A stretch of DNA of 18,327 nucleotides, taken from positions 1 through 18,327 of the forward strand of contig JBBQSN010000066.1 of NCBI GenBank assembly GCA_038213835.1. The letters are read 5' to 3'. The DNA comes from JBBQSN01 sp038213835 (lineage in GTDB: Bacteria; Actinomycetota; Actinomycetes; Actinomycetales; CAWJMD01). Within the stretch, counting starts at the first letter, position 1, and each line of letters opens with the position of its first letter. Under the pieces are notes generated by a model. It ran no database searches and was not told the origin of the DNA. It saw only the letters and a list, made by a program, of their open reading frames with translations. Both the position numbers and the translations under genes were made by a program. This document shows, one piece after another, positions 6,884 to 14,182 of the stretch.

Positions 6884-8826
6884 GCATGACCGTCGTCCCG
6901 CGCTCACGGAGCACCGCCGCCCCGCCGTTCCCGCTCCCGCACGTCGGCGGCACCCCGCGCCGGCGGCGGATGGGCGAGATCCTGCTGGCCGAGGGCGTGA
7001 TCTGCGCCGAGCAGCTCTCCGAGGCGCTGGAGCTGCAGCGCGAGCCCGAGCACCGCGGCCAGCGGCTGGGCCAGGTGCTCGCGCTTCTGGGCCACGCCAC
7101 CGAGACGCAGGTCGCGCAGAGCCTGGCCGAGCACCTGGGCCTCGAGCACGTCGACCTGTCCCGGGTCGTCGCCGCCCCTGATGTGGTCCGACTGCTCCCC
7201 CAGCACATCGTCGAGCGAACCGGTGCCATCGCCCTGGACCGGCACCCCGGCGGCGCCCTGATCGTCGCGAGCAGCGACCCCACCAACGTGCTGGCCCTGG
7301 ACGACGTGCGGCTGTACTCGCGCTGCAACGAGATCATGGTCGTGGTCGCGACGGCGACCCAGATCCGCGAGCACCTCGCCCGGGCCTGGTCGCTGAGCCG
7401 CGACTCCGCCGAGGTCTCGCTCATCGACGAGGTGGTCGAGGACGCCGCCCCCGTTCGCGAGGACACGTCCACCACCCTGGGGTCGTCGGCGGTCTCCGAC
7501 GAGGACGCGCCGGTCGTCCGGCTGGTCAACCAGGTGCTGGCCGACGCCACCCGGCTGCGGGCCAGCGACATCCACCTCGAGCCGCAGCGCGACGGACTGC
7601 GGATCCGGTACCGCGTCGACGGCCTGCTGCGCGACGTGATGACCGCCCCGCGACGGATCGGCCCGTCGGTCGTCAGCCGGATCAAGATCATGTCCGGGCT
7701 CGACATCGCCGAGCGCCGGGTGCCGCAGGACGGCCGGACCCGGATCCGCGTGGACGACCACGACCTGGACACCAGGGTCAGCACCCTGCCCGCGCTGCAC
7801 GGCGAGAAGGTCGTGATCCGGATCCTGACCCGCCCGGACGGCGTCGCGCCGCTGGACGCCCTCGGCCTGGAGCCGGCCCAGCTGGACGTGCTGCGGCGCT
7901 CGCTGCAGGTGCCGCAGGGCCTGGTGCTGATCACCGGCCCCACCGGCTCGGGCAAGACCAGCACCCTCTACTCGGCGATCAACGAGGCGATGACGCCGGA
8001 GAAGAACGTCGTCACGCTCGAGGACCCGGTCGAGGTGCAGCTGCCGGGCATCACCCAGGTGCAGGTCAACCCCAAGGCCGGCCTGACGTTCGAGTCCGGA
8101 CTGCGCTCGGTGCTGCGCCAGGACCCCGACGTCGTCCTGGTCGGCGAGGTGCGCGACGCCCAGACCGCCGAGCTCGCGCTCAAGGCCGCGCTCACCGGCC
8201 ACCTGGTGCTCGCCACCCTGCACACCTCGTCCGCCGTCGCCGCCCTCACCCGGCTGGTCGACATGGGCGTGGCGCCGTTCCTGGTGGCCTCCTCGCTCAC
8301 CGCCGTGGTGGCCCAGCGCCTCGTCCGGGTGCCGTGCTCGACCTGCCGCGAGCCCTACGTCCCGGACCGGGACACCCTCAGCATGCTCGGCCTGGGCGCC
8401 GTCGACCTGCGCGGCGCCACGCCGGTGCGAGGCACGGGCTGCCCCGACTGCGGGGGCACCGGCTACCGCGGCCGGACGGCGGTCTACGAGGTGCTCGAGG
8501 TCGACGCCCCGATGCGCTCGACCCTGCTGGCCACCCCGACCGAGCACGCCGTCGGCGAGCGTGCACGTGCCGCCGGCCTGGCCACGCTGCGCACCTCGGC
8601 GCTGACCAAGGCCTGGCGCGGCGAGACCACGTTCGAGGAGGCGGTGCGCGTCACCCACTCCGACCACCAGGGCGGCCTGGCGTGCCCCTCGTGCGACCGC
8701 GGCGTCGACCACGCGATGCTCACCTGCCCGTGGTGCGCGTGCCCGCTCGGTCCGGACGCCTGTGCCGCCTGCCACCGGCCGATGGAGCCGGACTGGAAGG
8801 TCTGCCCCTGGTGCCCGCCCGCCTGA
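6880..8826 (+). CDS. PilB/GspE-family secretion ATPase with extra C-terminal zinc ribbons
   Basis: 648 aa from GTG 6880 (GTGA overlap with the DUF1003 stop; ATG 6886 is an alternative). An N-terminal MshEN-like domain (about 30-150) precedes the ATPase core: Walker A GPTGSGKT (353-360), Walker B VVLVGE with E423, Asp and His boxes (LEDPVE; TLHT). The usual GspE zinc site is present (C486/C489 and C521/C524). The tail adds eight more cysteines as two zinc ribbons (C602, C605, C616, C619; C628, C631, C642, C645), not part of canonical PilB. Such ATPases power type IV pilus or type II secretion assembly from the cytosolic face. No pilC, pilin, prepilin peptidase or secretin gene is in the window, so this ATPase is an orphan here. 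The gene sits between DUF1003 and mrp. Confidence 0.92.
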   Translation: MSMTVVPRSRSTAAPPFPLPHVGGTPRRRRMGEILLAEGVICAEQLSEALELQREPEHRGQRLGQVLALLGHATETQVAQSLAEHLGLEHVDLSRVVAAPDVVRLLPQHIVERTGAIALDRHPGGALIVASSDPTNVLALDDVRLYSRCNEIMVVVATATQIREHLARAWSLSRDSAEVSLIDEVVEDAAPVREDTSTTLGSSAVSDEDAPVVRLVNQVLADATRLRASDIHLEPQRDGLRIRYRVDGLLRDVMTAPRRIGPSVVSRIKIMSGLDIAERRVPQDGRTRIRVDDHDLDTRVSTLPALHGEKVVIRILTRPDGVAPLDALGLEPAQLDVLRRSLQVPQGLVLITGPTGSGKTSTLYSAINEAMTPEKNVVTLEDPVEVQLPGITQVQVNPKAGLTFESGLRSVLRQDPDVVLVGEVRDAQTAELALKAALTGHLVLATLHTSSAVAALTRLVDMGVAPFLVASSLTAVVAQRLVRVPCSTCREPYVPDRDTLSMLGLGAVDLRGATPVRGTGCPDCGGTGYRGRTAVYEVLEVDAPMRSTLLATPTEHAVGERARAAGLATLRTSALTKAWRGETTFEEAVRVTHSDHQGGLACPSCDRGVDHAMLTCPWCACPLGPDACAACHRPMEPDWKVCPWCPPA

Positions 8827-8873
8827 CCTCCTCGCCCGAGCCGACCCGTGCGGGCGTGACCGCCGTCACGACC

Positions 8874-8879
8874 TACCCT
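8874..8879 (+). promoter_or_regulatory. Candidate -10 box (TACCCT) of mrp
   Basis: TACCCT is followed by six bases (GGGGAC) and ATG 8886. It matches the actinobacterial TAnnnT -10 and would give transcription starting at or next to the ATG. The 59-base gap after pilB leaves room for a promoter, although no clear -35 is seen. Confidence 0.45.
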
Positions 8880-8885
8880 GGGGAC

Positions 8886-10019
8886 ATGCCCGTCCCCACG
8901 CTCGACGCCCTGCGCGAGGCGCTCTCGCACGTGCAGGACCCGGAGATCCGCCGACCCATCACCGACCTCGACATGGTCAAGTCGGTCGAGGTCGGCGACG
9001 ACGGCGCGGTCGACGTCGCGATCTACCTCACCGTCTCCGGCTGCCCGATGAAGGACCGGATCACCGCCGACGTCACCGGGGCCCTGATGGGGGTCGATGG
9101 CGTCACCGACGTCCGGGTCGTCCTGGACGTGATGTCGGCCGAGCAGCGCGACCGGCTCAAGGACACCCTGCGCGGCGGCCAGGCCGAGCGCGAGGTGCCG
9201 TTCGCCAAGCCCGGCTCGCTGACCCGCGTATACGCGGTGGCGTCCGGCAAGGGCGGGGTCGGCAAGTCGACCGTCACGGTCAACCTCGCCGCGGCGATGG
9301 CGGCCGACGGCCTGCGGGTCGGCGTCGTCGACGCCGACGTCTACGGCTTCTCGGTGCCGCGGATGATGGGGGTCACCCAGGCCCCCACCCGGGTCGACGA
9401 CATGATCCTGCCGCCGATCCAGCACGAGGTGAAGGTCATCTCGATCGGGATGTTCGTCCCCGGGAACCAGCCGGTGGTGTGGCGCGGGCCGATGCTGCAC
9501 CGCGCGCTGCAGCAGTTCCTGGCCGACGTCTTCTGGGGCGACCTCGACGTCCTGCTGCTCGACCTGCCCCCGGGCACGGGCGACATCGCGATCTCGGTGG
9601 CCCAGCTGCTGCCGACCGCCGAGATCCTCGTGGTCACCACCCCGCAGCCGGCTGCGGCCGAGGTGGCCGAGCGGGCCGGGGCGATCGCGCTGCAGACCCA
9701 CCAGCAGCTGGTCGGCGTGATCGAGAACATGTCCTGGCTGGAGCTGCCCGACGGCACCCGGATGGAGGTCTTCGGCTCCGGCGGCGGCCAGCGCGTCTCG
9801 GACTCGCTCAGCCGCTCGGTCGGCTCCGCCGTCCCCCTGCTCGGGCAGGTCCCGGTCGACGTCGCCCTGCGTGAGGGCGGCGACAGCGGCATGCCCGTCG
9901 TGCTCGGCCACCCCGACTCCCCGTCGGCGGTGGCGCTGCGCGGCGTCGCCCGGCAGCTCTCCCAGCGCGCCCGCGGCCTGGCCGGCCGTTCGCTCGGTCT
10001 CACCCCCGCAGGTCGCTGA
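8886..10019 (+). CDS. mrp: Mrp/ApbC family iron-sulfur cluster carrier P-loop ATPase
   Basis: 377 aa from ATG 8886. An N-terminal MIP18/DUF59 domain (about 6-90, with SGCPMKDR including C53) is followed by the ParA/MinD-type ATPase with deviant Walker A SGKGGVGKS (120-128), switch DADVYGFSVPRM, and LLLDLPPGTGD. Family members carry and transfer 4Fe-4S clusters to apoproteins in the cytosol. The region after ENMS (280-283), where many bacterial Mrp proteins have a cluster-binding CxxC, reads WLELPDGTRMEVFG and has no cysteine; the mycobacterial Mrp, as I remember it, also lacks it. The gene ends two bases before the end of the convergent tatB gene. Confidence 0.95.
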   Translation: MPVPTLDALREALSHVQDPEIRRPITDLDMVKSVEVGDDGAVDVAIYLTVSGCPMKDRITADVTGALMGVDGVTDVRVVLDVMSAEQRDRLKDTLRGGQAEREVPFAKPGSLTRVYAVASGKGGVGKSTVTVNLAAAMAADGLRVGVVDADVYGFSVPRMMGVTQAPTRVDDMILPPIQHEVKVISIGMFVPGNQPVVWRGPMLHRALQQFLADVFWGDLDVLLLDLPPGTGDIAISVAQLLPTAEILVVTTPQPAAAEVAERAGAIALQTHQQLVGVIENMSWLELPDGTRMEVFGSGGGQRVSDSLSRSVGSAVPLLGQVPVDVALREGGDSGMPVVLGHPDSPSAVALRGVARQLSQRARGLAGRSLGLTPAGR

Positions 10020-10021
10020 AC

Positions 10022-10480
10022 CTAGGTCGCGTCAGGGTCGAACGGGGCCGGGCCGGTGGTGTCGCCGGGACGCGAGGCGCCACCGCCGGGACGGCCGCCG
10101 GGACGGTTGGCCTTCTTCAGCCGCGAGTCGTGGAACCGGGGGCCGGCCGCCGCCTTCGGAGCCGCGTCGTCGGACCACTCCTCGCCGCGCTCGTCGGACC
10201 GCACGTCGGCGGGGTCCGGGTCGTCCCAGGCGTCCTGCAGGGCCTCGCGGACGATCCGGCGCGGGTCGTACTGGCGGGGGTCGAGCTTCTTCCAGTCGAC
10301 GTCGTCGAACTCGGGGCCGAGCTCGGCGCGCACCTGCTCGCGCGCACCGGTGGCCATCCGGCGCAGCTCGCGCACCAACCGGCCGAGCTGCTGCGCGTAC
10401 CCGGGCAGCCGCTCGGGGCCGATGACGAGCAGGGCGATCACCGCGATGACGATCAGCTCGCCGCCGTTCATGCCGAGCAT
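10022..10480 (-). CDS. tatB: Twin-arginine translocase subunit TatB
   Basis: 152 aa. The N-terminus MLGMNGGELIVIAVIALLVIGPERLP is the TatA/B-type pattern: one short membrane helix (about 7-21), the hinge GPERLP, then an amphipathic helix with a charged middle region (about 30-60) and a long hydrophilic, Pro/Gly-rich tail. The length and the position after htrA in the sigE cluster point to TatB rather than TatA. TatB with TatC binds twin-arginine signal peptides of folded proteins for export. The ATG at 10480 shares one base with the htrA stop (TGATG), so translation is coupled. tatA and tatC are not in the window, which is usual for actinobacteria. Confidence 0.92.
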   Translation of the reverse strand: MLGMNGGELIVIAVIALLVIGPERLPGYAQQLGRLVRELRRMATGAREQVRAELGPEFDDVDWKKLDPRQYDPRRIVREALQDAWDDPDPADVRSDERGEEWSDDAAPKAAAGPRFHDSRLKKANRPGGRPGGGASRPGDTTGPAPFDPDAT

Positions 10481-11907
10481 CAGTTCGACTCCGCCTCGTC
10501 CAGAGTGACCTCGACCTCGCGCTCCTCCTGGTCACCGCTGCGCACCATGAGCGAGACGGTGTCGCCGGGCTCCTGCGCGCGGATGCCCACGATGAGCTGG
10601 TCCGGCTCGGTGACGGGGCGACCGTTGAGACCGGTGATGATGTCGCCGGGGCGGATCCCCGCGGCATCGGCCGGGCCGTCGGCCGTCACCGGCTCCTGGC
10701 CGTCGGTGGCCTCCTCGGTGACCTTGACGCCCTCGCCGGTGTAAGAACGGTCGAGCAGCACGCCGATGATCGGATAGGTGGCCTTGCCCGTGTCGATCAG
10801 CTGCTCCGCCGTTCGCGCCGCCTGCTGGGACGGGATGGCGAACCCGAGGCCGATGTTGCCCGAGGCGTCGCTGGTGGGGTTGCGGGCGATGGCGGAGTTG
10901 ATGCCGATCACCTCGCCGGCCAGGTTCACCAGGGGACCGCCGGAGTTGCCGGGGTTGATCGCGGCATCGGTCTGGATCGCGTTGATGAACGAGTTTGAGT
11001 CGGCCGGCCCGGCCGAGACCGGACGGTTCAAGGCACTCACGATGCCGGTGGTGACGGTGGACTGCAACCCGAGCGGTGCGCCGACCGCGATGACGGGGTC
11101 GCCCACGACGACCTGGTCGGAGTCGCCGAACGGCAGCGGCACCAGGCCGGTGCGCTCGACCTTGAGGACCGCGAGGTCGTAGTCGGCCGTGCGGCCGACC
11201 ACGGTGGCCTCGGCCTGGGAGCCGTCGGAGAAGACGACCGTGATCTCGCCGCCGTCGGCGGCCCCGGCGACCACGTGGTTGTTGGTGAGGATCATGCCGT
11301 CCTCGCGGAGCACGAACCCGGAGCCGGACCCCTCCGCCGAGGCCGAGGAGACCTCGATCGAGACCGTGCTCGGCAGCACCGCCGCCGCCACGCCGGCCAC
11401 CGAGTCGGACGGGCGCTCGATACCCGGGCCGGCTGCCACCGGGATGTCAGCGGGCTCGCCGCGGCCGAGCCGGTCGGCCACCTCGTCGCCGAGCAGGCCG
11501 CCGACCACGCCCACGAGCAGGCAACCCAGGACCAGGCCGATCGTGGCCAGCGTCCCGAGGCCGCCGCGCGAGCGCTGCGGCGCCGGCGGACCGTGCTGGA
11601 CCGCCGGGCCGGCACCGAACGGTTCGCCGCGCTGGGCCAGGGCAGCGGCGGGGGGCGGCCAGGACGACGTGTGCAAGGGCTCGGGGCCCTGACCCCAGCC
11701 CTGCTGCACCTCGTCGGCGCGTGGCTGCTGCTGCGGGATCGCCTGGGTGTCGCCGTGGGCGAGCGGGAGCGGTTGCGTCTGGTCCCCGTACTGCCCCAGG
11801 TACTGCTCGGCGACCGGCTGCTGCTCGAGCTGCTGACCGGGCTGGGCGCCCCACGCGTCGCGACCGGGAGGCGCCCAACGAGGATCCAGCGGTGGGCCCT
11901 GCGTCAT
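10480..11907 (-). CDS. htrA: HtrA/DegP-type membrane-anchored serine protease with PDZ domain
   Basis: 475 aa from ATG 11907, preceded by SD GGGAGGG. The chosen start avoids a longer upstream frame that runs into rseA. Residues 1-115 are Pro/Gln-rich and cytoplasmic, a membrane helix follows at about 117-140, then an extracytoplasmic trypsin-like protease (about 170-370) with catalytic H211 (TNNHVV), D244 (ADYDLAVLKV) and S322 (NPGNSGGPL). A PDZ domain fills about 375-470 (GPADAAGIRPGDIITGLNGRPV). Such proteases degrade or refold damaged envelope proteins; the mycobacterial homolog in the same position is tied to the sigE stress response. It lies 103 bases after rseA. A weak TAGTCT hexamer at 11999-12004 could be a separate promoter. 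Confidence 0.95.
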   Translation of the reverse strand: MTQGPPLDPRWAPPGRDAWGAQPGQQLEQQPVAEQYLGQYGDQTQPLPLAHGDTQAIPQQQPRADEVQQGWGQGPEPLHTSSWPPPAAALAQRGEPFGAGPAVQHGPPAPQRSRGGLGTLATIGLVLGCLLVGVVGGLLGDEVADRLGRGEPADIPVAAGPGIERPSDSVAGVAAAVLPSTVSIEVSSASAEGSGSGFVLREDGMILTNNHVVAGAADGGEITVVFSDGSQAEATVVGRTADYDLAVLKVERTGLVPLPFGDSDQVVVGDPVIAVGAPLGLQSTVTTGIVSALNRPVSAGPADSNSFINAIQTDAAINPGNSGGPLVNLAGEVIGINSAIARNPTSDASGNIGLGFAIPSQQAARTAEQLIDTGKATYPIIGVLLDRSYTGEGVKVTEEATDGQEPVTADGPADAAGIRPGDIITGLNGRPVTEPDQLIVGIRAQEPGDTVSLMVRSGDQEEREVEVTLDEAESN

Positions 11908-12010
11908 GGTCGTGCCCTCCCGTGCGCTCGTGACCTGCGGCTCGAGACCTGCCGCCGGAGGCGACCGAACCCGGGCCGGCGGACGGCCCCGGACGTCAAG
12001 ACTAGGGCGG

Positions 12011-12568
12011 TCAGGGCTGGGACGCCGCTCCGGCGTCCACCCACCTGATCCCGGTGTGGCTGGTGGTGGTGGCCGCACCGCGCAGGACGGCGACGGCCGG
12101 CTGCACCACCGACGCGGTGCTCGCGAAGCCGCTGTCGGTGAGCGCGCCCTGCACCGCGGACGGCCGGCGGTCCGGTGCGACGACGCCGAAGCCGCCCTGG
12201 GCCACCGCACCGACGCCGATCGCGCCGGCGGAGGCCAGCGAGACCGACCCCAGGACGGCCACGGCCAGCACGGACGACCGGGAGGTCACCCGCCGGGAGG
12301 AGGCGGGCGCCGGGACGTGCGACGGGACGGGCTGCGGGGGGGCGACGGCGAGCGCCATCAGCCCGGCCATGAGGTCCCCGCGTGGCACCGGGGCCTGCCC
12401 GGCGGCGGCGCGCAAGGTGGCGCGCACCTGCTGCTCGCGGTGCACGATCGCCGCGCACGGGGCGCAGCTGCCCAGGTGCGTGCGCACCTCGTGCTCGGCG
12501 CACGCCGTGAGGCGGCCGTCCAGCAGCTCGCTGGCCCGCCGCCCCACGTGCTGGCCGATCGTGCTCAC
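12011..12568 (-). CDS. rseA: Zinc-binding anti-sigma factor of SigE (RseA-like)
   Basis: 185 aa from GTG 12568, which overlaps the sigE stop by four bases (GTGA), the typical coupling of a sigma factor with its inhibitor. The N-terminal zinc anti-sigma motif is H31-x3-C35-x2-C38 (THLGSCAPC), with H26 and C23 nearby as possible further ligands. A hydrophobic stretch at about 99-124 (VLAVAVLGSVSLASAGAIGVG) looks like a single membrane helix, followed by a short Ser/Ala-rich extracytoplasmic domain. It should hold SigE inactive until envelope stress releases it. Homologs next to sigE in mycobacteria are called RseA. Specificity is inferred from neighbourhood and overlap; the zinc motif and position are seen directly. 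Confidence 0.9.
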   Translation of the reverse strand: MSTIGQHVGRRASELLDGRLTACAEHEVRTHLGSCAPCAAIVHREQQVRATLRAAAGQAPVPRGDLMAGLMALAVAPPQPVPSHVPAPASSRRVTSRSSVLAVAVLGSVSLASAGAIGVGAVAQGGFGVVAPDRRPSAVQGALTDSGFASTASVVQPAVAVLRGAATTTSHTGIRWVDAGAASQP

Positions 12569-13227
12569 GCAGCCCCTCCGGCGAGCCGGGGGACGAACCG
12601 GCGGCGGCGCGGCGCGGGGACCACGGGGGTGGTCGGCTCGGTGGCCGCACCCGGGGCCCGGTGCGCCAGCGCCTCGCGCAGCATGCCGCGGGCCCGGTGG
12701 ATCCGGGAGCGCACGGTGCCCAGCTTGACGTCCAGGACGTCGGCGATCTCCTCGTAGGACAGGCCCTCGATGTCGCAGAGCACCACGGCCGCGCGGAACT
12801 GCGGCGGCAGCTGGTCGAGCGCCGCCTGCACGTCCAGGTCGAGGTTGAGGTGCTCGAAGGCGCGCTCCGGGCCGGGCTCGCGGCCCGCGAGGCGGTCGCC
12901 GGAGTCGTCCGGGAGGGCGTCGAAGCGGATCCGCTGCTTGCGGCGCACCTGGTCCAGGAACAGGTTGGTGGTGATCCGGTGCAGCCAGCCCTCGAAGGTG
13001 CCCGGCGTGTAGGTGCCGAGGGACCGGAAGACGCGGACGAAGACCTCCTGGGTGAGGTCCTCCGCGTCGTGCTGGTTGCCCGTCAGCCGGTACGCGAGCC
13101 GGTACACGCGGGCGGAGTGGTCGCGGACGATCTCCTCCCACGTCGGCGGCACCCACGGGGCGGGCGCGTCGGCCGGCTCGGCCGGTCGCGTCGTCTGCTG
13201 GTCGTCGGCCACGGCGGTCTGCGTCAC
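12565..13227 (-). CDS. sigE: ECF RNA polymerase sigma factor SigE
   Basis: 220 aa from GTG 13227. An ATG seven bases upstream is in another frame. Region 2 (about 33-98) holds YRLAYRLTGNQHDAEDLTQEVFVRVFRS and FEGWLHRITTNLFLDQVRR; region 4 (about 133-187) holds LPPQFRAAVVLCDIEGLSYEEIADVLDVKLGTVRSRIHRAR, which closely recalls mycobacterial SigE as I remember it. There is no region 3 or 1.1, as expected for ECF factors. It directs polymerase to envelope-stress genes and is held by the RseA-like protein encoded next. A GGAACC-N17-GTT element upstream (13302-13327) suggests autoregulation. The C-terminal tail after region 4 is Pro/Arg-rich. Confidence 0.95.
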   Translation of the reverse strand: MTQTAVADDQQTTRPAEPADAPAPWVPPTWEEIVRDHSARVYRLAYRLTGNQHDAEDLTQEVFVRVFRSLGTYTPGTFEGWLHRITTNLFLDQVRRKQRIRFDALPDDSGDRLAGREPGPERAFEHLNLDLDVQAALDQLPPQFRAAVVLCDIEGLSYEEIADVLDVKLGTVRSRIHRARGMLREALAHRAPGAATEPTTPVVPAPRRRRFVPRLAGGAA

Positions 13228-13301
13228 GGCCCATCACGTCCTGTCTGGTCTCGTCCGCACCGGTGGGACACCCACGAGGGTGCCTGCGGCTCACCTGTGA
13301 G

Positions 13302-13327
13302 AACACCGGCGAGGACCCCAGGGTTCC
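13302..13327 (-). promoter_or_regulatory. Candidate SigE-type autoregulatory promoter of sigE
   Basis: Minus strand reads GGAACC, 17 bases, then GTT, close to the ECF consensus (GGAAC, 16-17 bases, CGTT). Transcription would start near 13295, about 70 bases before the GTG of sigE. Confidence 0.5.
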
Positions 13328-13341
13328 CGGACCACCTGGGA

Positions 13342-13367
13342 GGAACCTGTGAAGGTCCTGCCCCGTG
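13342..13367 (+). promoter_or_regulatory. Candidate ECF-type promoter toward the O-methyltransferase gene
   Basis: Plus strand GGAACC, 16 bases, then CGTG. The -35 matches well; the -10 differs from CGTT at the last base. It points away from sigE, with its -35 opposed to the sigE -35 at 13322. Confidence 0.4.
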
Positions 13368-13469
13368 CTCCGAGAGCTCCGCGGACGGCGCCGGCATCCA
13401 CGCGCTCTCTCCCGGTGTTCGGAGCCGGTCGCCCGACGGATCGGCCTGGGTCGGCAGGCAGGCAACCAC

Positions 13470-13475
13470 TAGGCT
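13470..13475 (+). promoter_or_regulatory. Candidate -10 box (TAGGCT) of the O-methyltransferase gene
   Basis: TAGGCT fits TAnnnT and is 48 bases upstream of the proposed initiation codon, leaving a leader that carries the SD at 13513-13518. No clear -35 is seen. Confidence 0.4.
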
Positions 13476-13512
13476 CGACGCGCGCCGCCCGCCGGGTCGC
13501 GCCGCCGAACCA

Positions 13513-13518
13513 GGGAGG
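13513..13518 (+). promoter_or_regulatory. Strong Shine-Dalgarno (GGGAGG) that decides an unusual start
   Basis: GGGAGG sits five bases before ATC at 13524 and over 60 bases before the first in-frame NTG codon (GTG 13584). The spacing is ideal for initiation at 13524 only. Confidence 0.6.
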
Positions 13519-13523
13519 ACACC

Positions 13524-14156
13524 ATCTCAGCCGGATCGCCCGCCAGCAGGGCCTATGCCGAGGAGTTCGTCCCCGAGTCCGAGGTGGTCGAGCGCGCCCG
13601 CGGGCGCGCCGCCGAGCTCGGCTGCACCCCCGTCGGGTCGGGCGGGGGCGCCGCGCTGCGGGTGCTCGCGGCCGCCGTCCACGCCCGGTCCGTCGTCGAG
13701 GTGGGCACCGGGACCGGGGTCTCGGGCCTGTACCTGCTCGAGGGGATGGGCGACGAGGGCGTGCTCACCTCGATCGACATCGAGGCCGAGCACCAGCGTG
13801 CCGCCAAGGAGGCCTTCACCGAGGCCGGCATCCGCCCGCAGCGCACCCGGCTGATCACCGGCCGCGCGCTCGACGTCCTGCCCCGGCTCACCGACGGCGC
13901 CTACGACATGGTGCTGGTCGACGCCGACAAGATCGACCTCGAGGCCTACCTGGCGCAGGCGCTGCGGCTGCTGCGTCCCGGCGGGGTGCTCGCCGTCGAC
14001 AACGCGCTGTGGAGCGGCAAGGTGGCCGACCCCGCGCAGCGCGACGAGAAGACCACGGCGATCCGCGAGCTCGGCAAGGCCGTGCGCCGCGACGAGTCCC
14101 TGGTCAGCGCGATGCTCCAGGCCGGCGACGGCCTGCTGGTGGCCGTCCGGCGCTGA
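13524..14156 (+). CDS. SAM-dependent O-methyltransferase, apparent ATC start
   Basis: A class I methyltransferase of the catechol/caffeoyl-CoA O-methyltransferase type, as found divergent from sigE in mycobacteria (Rv1220c position). Numbered from ATC 13524 it has 210 residues: SAM loop VVEVGTGTGVSGLYL (57-71), acidic strand end SIDIEAEH (83-90), DMVLVDADK (128-136) and VDNALWSG (158-165), with D133 and D159/N160 as likely metal ligands. The first normal start, GTG 13584, has no SD and would remove AYAEEFVPESE, which I recall as conserved in homologs. GGGAGG stands five bases before ATC, and there is no NTG codon between the TAG at 13470 and 13584. Initiation at ATC, or a substitution or sequencing error in an ATG, is therefore likely. 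The substrate is unknown. Confidence 0.88.
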   Translation: MSAGSPASRAYAEEFVPESEVVERARGRAAELGCTPVGSGGGAALRVLAAAVHARSVVEVGTGTGVSGLYLLEGMGDEGVLTSIDIEAEHQRAAKEAFTEAGIRPQRTRLITGRALDVLPRLTDGAYDMVLVDADKIDLEAYLAQALRLLRPGGVLAVDNALWSGKVADPAQRDEKTTAIRELGKAVRRDESLVSAMLQAGDGLLVAVRR

Positions 14157-14167
14157 GCGGCCCCGGC

Positions 14168-14180
14168 GCGGTCAGACCGC
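14168..14180. terminator. Small palindrome between convergent genes
   Basis: GCGGTC-A-GACCGC lies in the 26-base gap between the O-methyltransferase and aminopeptidase stops. The usable stem is short (four to six bp), so terminator function is uncertain. Confidence 0.3.
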
Positions 14181-14182
14181 CG

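Larger units (their letters stand above)
13228..13523. other. Divergent promoter region between sigE and the O-methyltransferase gene
   Basis: About 296 bp without a plausible gene. It contains two opposed GGAACC elements forming an inverted repeat (13322-13347), a candidate -10 TAGGCT (13470-13475) and an SD for the methyltransferase (13513-13518). Nothing else is recognised. Confidence 0.7.

Noticed and set aside
6904..8775. Long open frame on the minus strand opposite pilB
   Set aside because: Translation is Gly/Asp/His/Arg-rich with no domain, and the plus strand has intact Walker motifs.
11908..12210. Longer htrA frame extending upstream into rseA
   Set aside because: The ATG at 11907 has a good SD (GGGAGGG), and the extension would overlap rseA with Arg/Pro/Ser-rich sequence.
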